The notes below the pieces were generated by a model, which had not been told where the DNA came from, searched no databases, and saw only the letters and a program-made list of their open reading frames with translations. Shown piece by piece: positions 60,663 to 64,000 of a DNA stretch of 64,000 nucleotides. The position numbers were made by a program, and so were the translations under genes. Numbering within the stretch: the stretch's first letter is position 1; every line of letters begins with the position of its first letter. The stretch is from DAOTZR01 sp034432595 (GTDB lineage Bacteria; Chloroflexota; Anaerolineae; B4-G1; SLSP01): NCBI GenBank assembly GCA_034432595.1, contig DAOUBT010000052.1, forward strand, positions 62,001 to 126,000. The letters are read 5' to 3'.

Positions 60663-61460
60663 ATGTTCGATACCCACGTGCATTCTCAATTTTCTTTCGA
60701 CGCGCGCAGCACCATGCAGGCGCATACGGAACGCGCCATGGCCCTGGGGTTGCAGGGGCTGGCTTTTACTGACCATGTCGAATGGTATCCGCAGGACGAG
60801 GCCTATCATTATTTTGACCCGGCGGACTATTTCGCGGCGTTAGAGGCGGCGCGCGCCCTGGGAAACGGCAAGCTTACTTTGCTGGCCGGGCTGGAAATCG
60901 GCAATCCGCAGCGCTTCCCGCAGGAGACGGCGGCCCTGCTGGAGGCCTGGCCGTGGGATTTTGTGCTGGGTTCGGCTCACTGGGTAGCGGACGAACGCGG
61001 CTGGGTGGAAAGTTTCTTCGTCGGAGACGATGCGGCGCGTCCATACCGGCGTTATTTTGCGGAGCTGTTGGATCTGGCACAGCACGGGGATTTCGATATC
61101 CTCTCCCATCTGGATATTGTGCGGCGCGACGATTGGGACCTGCACCGCCGTACCCTTCCGGTTGAAGCTTTTGCGGATGAAATTCACGCTGTGCTGCGAG
61201 CGGTGATTGCGCGCGGCAAAGGGCTGGAACTGAACACCTCTGGCCTGGCGAAAGGCATGGGCGAACCCCTGCCCAACCTCACCATCCTGCGCTGGTACCG
61301 CGCCCTGGGTGGAGAAGTGCTGGTTTTCGGTTCGGATGCGCACACGCCGCAGCGCCTGGCGGATGATTTCGCCACGGCGCGCACCCTGGCCCTGGCGGCG
61401 GGATTCACGCGCCTGGCACGCTTTGAACGACGCCACATCGTTGGCTGGATTGAGCTTTAG
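60663..61460 (+). CDS. PHP-domain phosphatase, histidinol-phosphatase (HisK)-like
   Basis: The 265 residues open with FDTHVHSQFSFDA, and carry TDHVEW, a Glu in LLAGLEIGN, and GSAHWVAD, HLDIVRRDDW and FGSDAH, the metal-binding motifs of the PHP fold. It resembles HisJ/HisK-type histidinol phosphatases, but no his genes are in the window, so the substrate could be another phosphoester. AAGGAG precedes the ATG. It follows cax by 8 bp. Confidence 0.88.
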   Translation: MFDTHVHSQFSFDARSTMQAHTERAMALGLQGLAFTDHVEWYPQDEAYHYFDPADYFAALEAARALGNGKLTLLAGLEIGNPQRFPQETAALLEAWPWDFVLGSAHWVADERGWVESFFVGDDAARPYRRYFAELLDLAQHGDFDILSHLDIVRRDDWDLHRRTLPVEAFADEIHAVLRAVIARGKGLELNTSGLAKGMGEPLPNLTILRWYRALGGEVLVFGSDAHTPQRLADDFATARTLALAAGFTRLARFERRHIVGWIEL

Positions 61461-61468
61461 GAGCGGAC

Positions 61469-62221
61469 ATGGAAAGTTTGCTGGAGAAATGTAACTGGCC
61501 TGACCTGCCTGAACCTTACGCTACGGCCATGCGTGAAGCTGTCGCTTTCATTCTTAAGCATTATGACGATGTGCAGGGCATTATCATGTGTGGCTCGGTG
61601 CTGCGGGGCAAATCTCACGCGAGCAGCGACCTGGATGTCTACGTCATCCGTCAGAAAGCGCAGCGCCAACGTCTGCAGCGCTATTTTAACGGTGTGCCGG
61701 TGGAAGTGTTCATCAATCCCAAATCCAAAATCCTGGATTACTTCGCGCAGGAGCGAGAAGAGGGTCGCCCGATGACGGCCCACATGTTGAGCACCGGCTT
61801 TGTGGTCCTGGAGCTATCGCCGGTTGTGCAGGCGTTGCGCGAAAGCGCGCGGCAGGTGCTTTCCCTGCGCCCCGATCCTGCGCCAGAGCGGTTACTCTTC
61901 ATGCGCTACAGCATCGCCCTGCGCTATGAGGACGCGCTGGATTTGCGGGTGGATAAACCGACTGAGGCCACCATGCTGCTGAACCTGGTGGTGTATGACA
62001 TGCTGCGCTATCGCTTCTGGCAGGCCAATCGCTATCTACCGCGGGATAAGGACCTGCTGGACGAATTGGCCGCGCTCGATCCGGAGCTGAGTGCCGCAGG
62101 ACGCGCCTTTTACACTGCGTCCACGCTGGAGGAGCGGTTTGCTCTGGCGCAGCAAATTGCGGATCTCACCATTCAGGCGCACGGCTTCTTCGAGTGGGAC
62201 TCCGCTCCAGAAGACGTATAA
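61469..62221 (+). CDS. Nucleotidyltransferase-domain protein
   Basis: The 250 residues have the Pol-beta superfamily motif MCGSVLRGKSHASSDLDVYVI (GS-x10-DxD) and a downstream VEVFIN acid. A helical C-terminal part of about 150 residues (KPTEATMLLNLVVYDMLRYRFW) follows. This pattern is found in aminoglycoside- or unknown-type transferases of the KNTase-like group; acceptor unknown. It lies 8 bp after the PHP gene. Confidence 0.8.
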   Translation: MESLLEKCNWPDLPEPYATAMREAVAFILKHYDDVQGIIMCGSVLRGKSHASSDLDVYVIRQKAQRQRLQRYFNGVPVEVFINPKSKILDYFAQEREEGRPMTAHMLSTGFVVLELSPVVQALRESARQVLSLRPDPAPERLLFMRYSIALRYEDALDLRVDKPTEATMLLNLVVYDMLRYRFWQANRYLPRDKDLLDELAALDPELSAAGRAFYTASTLEERFALAQQIADLTIQAHGFFEWDSAPEDV

Positions 62222-62254
62222 CGTGTTAATGCTGGAATCTGAAAGGACGTCGCT

Positions 62255-63121
62255 ATGCCTTCAACGCCTGTACGTAAACCCGATTGGCTGCGGGTGCGTC
62301 TGCCTTCTGGCGAAACACCTGCCTGGTTGAACGCGCTGCTCCGTCAGGAACGGCTGCACACTGTCTGCGAGGAAGCGGCCTGCCCTAACCTGGGCGAATG
62401 CTGGGGGCGCCGCACCGCAACCTTTCTTATCATGGGGGATGTGTGCACGCGCAATTGTCGCTTCTGCAATGTGGCGACGGGCCGCCCCGCGCCCCTGGAC
62501 CCGGAGGAGCCGCGCCATGTCGCCGAAGCGGCGCGCGCGATGGGCCTGCGGCATGTGGTGATTACTTCCGTGGACCGCGACGATCTCCCTGATGGTGGCG
62601 CGGCCCATTTCGCCCAAACGATTCGTGAGGTACACGCCGCCCTGCCGGAAAGCACGATTGAGGTCCTCATCCCCGACTTCCGTGGTCAAGCGGAGCCGCT
62701 GCGCCTGATTCTGGAGGCGCAACCGACCATTTTAGGGCACAATATCGAGATGGCGCCGCGCCTCTTCCCGCAGGTGCGTCCGCAGGGCAAGGTGGAATGG
62801 GCTTTGAGCGTGCTGCGCGCGGCAGATGCCTGGACGCCGCGTCCCCTCACCAAGAGCGGCTTCATGCTGGGCCTGGGCGAAACCCGCGAGGAAATCATCG
62901 AAACCTTGCGCTTGTTGCGCTCGGTCAATGTGGACATCGTGACGATGGGGCAATACCTGCAACCTTCACGGCAGCACTGGCCGGTAGCGCGCTACGTCCC
63001 GCCGGAGGAATTCGAGGAGTATAAAGCCATCGCCCTGGAGATGGGCTTCCGCTGGGTGGAAAGCGCGCCGCTGGTGCGCAGCTCCTATCACGCGGATGAG
63101 CAGGCGCGGGTGTTAGCGTAG
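62255..63121 (+). CDS. lipA: Lipoyl synthase
   Basis: LipA inserts two sulfurs into octanoyl-protein to make lipoyl cofactor. The 288 residues carry the auxiliary-cluster cysteines CEEAACPNLGEC, the radical-SAM CTRNCRFC, VVITSVDRDDLPDGGAAHFA, HNIEMAPRLFPQVRP, KSGFMLGLGET and the C-terminal RSSYHAD whose Ser binds the auxiliary cluster. Start: AAGGA eight bases before the ATG. No lipB or lipoyl-protein genes are nearby; it is close to a nucleotidyltransferase gene and a GT2 gene. Confidence 0.97.
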   Translation: MPSTPVRKPDWLRVRLPSGETPAWLNALLRQERLHTVCEEAACPNLGECWGRRTATFLIMGDVCTRNCRFCNVATGRPAPLDPEEPRHVAEAARAMGLRHVVITSVDRDDLPDGGAAHFAQTIREVHAALPESTIEVLIPDFRGQAEPLRLILEAQPTILGHNIEMAPRLFPQVRPQGKVEWALSVLRAADAWTPRPLTKSGFMLGLGETREEIIETLRLLRSVNVDIVTMGQYLQPSRQHWPVARYVPPEEFEEYKAIALEMGFRWVESAPLVRSSYHADEQARVLA

Positions 63122-63129
63122 AGGACGAG

Positions 63130-63870
63130 TTGGACACGACAAGCCTCATCACCATTGTCATCCCGGCTTACAATGAGGAGCGCCGTCTGCCGGAGACGTT
63201 ACGGCGCGTGCAGACCTTCATGGATCAGGCCGATGTGCCGCTGGACGTTATCGTGGTCAACAACGCGAGCACGGACGCGACGGAGGTGATTGCGCGCGCG
63301 TATGCCGCACAAGACGCGCGCTTTCAGGCGCTACATCAGCCCATCCGAGGCAAAGGGGCCGCCGTGCGCATGGGAATGTTGGCCGCGCAGGGACGTTACG
63401 CCTTCATCTGCGATGCGGACCTGGCCATGCCCATCGAGGAGCTGCCGCGCTTCTATCCACAAACGCTGGGCGGAGATTACGATATTGCCATTGCATCCCG
63501 CGAAGCGCCGGGCGCTGTGCGCTACAACGAGCCGGCTTACCGTCACCTGATGGGGCGCGTCTTCAATTTCATCGTGCGCACGCTCCTCCTCCCCGGTTTT
63601 CAAGATACGCAATGCGGCTTCAAATCCTTCCGCCGCGACGTGGCACGCGACCTGTTCAGCCTGCAGCACATCAACGGGTGGGCGTTTGACGTGGAAGTGC
63701 TGGCCGCGGCCCTGCGCCGCGGCTATCGCATCCTTGAGGTGCCGATTCCCTGGTACTACGGCGCAGAAAGCCGCGTCCATCCGGTGCGGGACACCCTCTC
63801 CATGCTGCGCGAGGTCCTGGCTATCCGGCGTGACATCCGCGCGGGGCAATACGACCGGAAATCGTTGTAG
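63130..63870 (+). CDS. GT2 glycosyltransferase, dolichyl-phosphate-glucose-synthase-like
   Basis: Starts at TTG five bases after GAGG (246 residues). It has ITIVIPAYNEERRLPETL, VVNNASTDAT, the DxD metal motif CDADLAMPIEEL, IASREAPG, and TQCGFKSFRRDVARDLF with YRILEVPIPWYYG. This is the ALG5/DPM-like branch of GT2 that charges polyprenyl phosphate from UDP-glucose or similar. No membrane helices are present. It follows lipA by 8 bp. Confidence 0.9.
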   Translation: MDTTSLITIVIPAYNEERRLPETLRRVQTFMDQADVPLDVIVVNNASTDATEVIARAYAAQDARFQALHQPIRGKGAAVRMGMLAAQGRYAFICDADLAMPIEELPRFYPQTLGGDYDIAIASREAPGAVRYNEPAYRHLMGRVFNFIVRTLLLPGFQDTQCGFKSFRRDVARDLFSLQHINGWAFDVEVLAAALRRGYRILEVPIPWYYGAESRVHPVRDTLSMLREVLAIRRDIRAGQYDRKSL

Positions 63871-63944
63871 AGACGCTGCACAGCTCGATCGCTCAACCTC
63901 AAGACTGTGCACCATCACCCTGGACGCATGACCGTGCAACGTCT
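63871..63944. repeat. Nested inverted repeat before the last gene
   Basis: AGACG...CGTCT (63871-63875 with 63940-63944) and TGCAC/GTGCA outer arms, with TGCACAG (63877-63883) also able to pair with CTGTGCA (63905-63911). It can form two mutually exclusive hairpins. It lies 34 bp before the next start. Confidence 0.45.
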
Positions 63945-63977
63945 CCCCTGTACATACACATTACGAAGGAGGAAGCC

Positions 63978-64000
63978 ATGAAACGCTGGTATGTTTTTCT
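63978..64000 (+). CDS. Start of an unidentified gene (cut by window end)
   Basis: ATG preceded by GAAGGAGGAAGCC; only MKRWYVFL is visible. The good ribosome site makes it likely real. Too short to name. Confidence 0.5.

Overview
The window reads as a contiguous chromosomal segment of a GC-rich bacterium, most likely a member of the Chloroflexota (Anaerolineae-like). This is an inference from gene content: GlmL-type ASKHA genes beside zinc-ribbon and membrane genes, Thr/Pro-rich surface tails, a bacterial translin, lipoprotein and cell-wall genes without outer-membrane genes, and many GTG/TTG starts. I see no rRNA, no credible tRNA, no CRISPR array, no transposase and no phage module. Housekeeping promoters repeatedly look like TTGCCN-16/17-TATACT, often with an extended TGN -10.

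Layout. 1-5.0 kb: 3' end of a UbiA prenyltransferase, then a hybrid sensor kinase and a receiver-kinase. 5.1-11.1 kb: SPFH protein with a strong terminator, dnaX, then a tightly coupled run ybaB-recR-PH membrane protein-HAD phosphatase-tsaC. 11.3-16.4 kb (minus): RmlD-like reductase, membrane protein, M1 peptidase, coiled-coil zinc-ribbon protein, PLC-like protein. 16.7-22.8 kb: recF, baseplate-J-like protein, ruvX, mltG, MFS transporter. 22.9-33.8 kb (minus): orphan branched-chain amino-acid-type binding lipoprotein, a 6S RNA gene with promoter and terminator, M19 dipeptidase, rsmG, thioesterase, a Cas4-like fragment, translin, DUF3467 protein and ssb; then a class III cyclase, a small protein and a large xanthine-dehydrogenase-like protein. 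34-41.2 kb: LysM surface protein (minus), TrkA-type protein, RNase J, glycosyltransferase, LCP protein. 41.5-48.8 kb (minus): uvrA, a 58-residue protein, pnp, rpsO, EamA transporter. 48.9-49.8 kb: PAP2 phosphatase (plus). 50.2-58.4 kb (minus): a surface protein, then a seven-gene coupled operon of membrane proteins, an eight-cysteine zinc-ribbon/PDWL-repeat protein and a GlmL-like ASKHA protein. 58.6-63.9 kb (plus): diacylglycerol-kinase-like gene, cax, PHP phosphatase, nucleotidyltransferase, lipA, glycosyltransferase.

Most notable. (1) The xanthine-dehydrogenase-like protein keeps the fold of the two [2Fe-2S] domains, but all eight expected cysteine ligands are replaced. (2) The seven-gene GlmL/zinc-ribbon operon has no mutase partner and looks like an undescribed envelope-associated system. 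(3) A 6S RNA sits between the dipeptidase and the binding lipoprotein. (4) ssb, DUF3467, translin and a membrane-anchored Cas4-like fragment form one coupled operon. (5) The pnp leader and the rpsO-pnp gap carry long perfect or near-perfect stems suggestive of RNase III/PNPase autoregulation. (6) Intergenic spaces carry at least three kinds of repeats: hairpin-ended dispersed elements, a tandem double-hairpin array upstream of uvrA, and heptameric CTTCCAG tracts.
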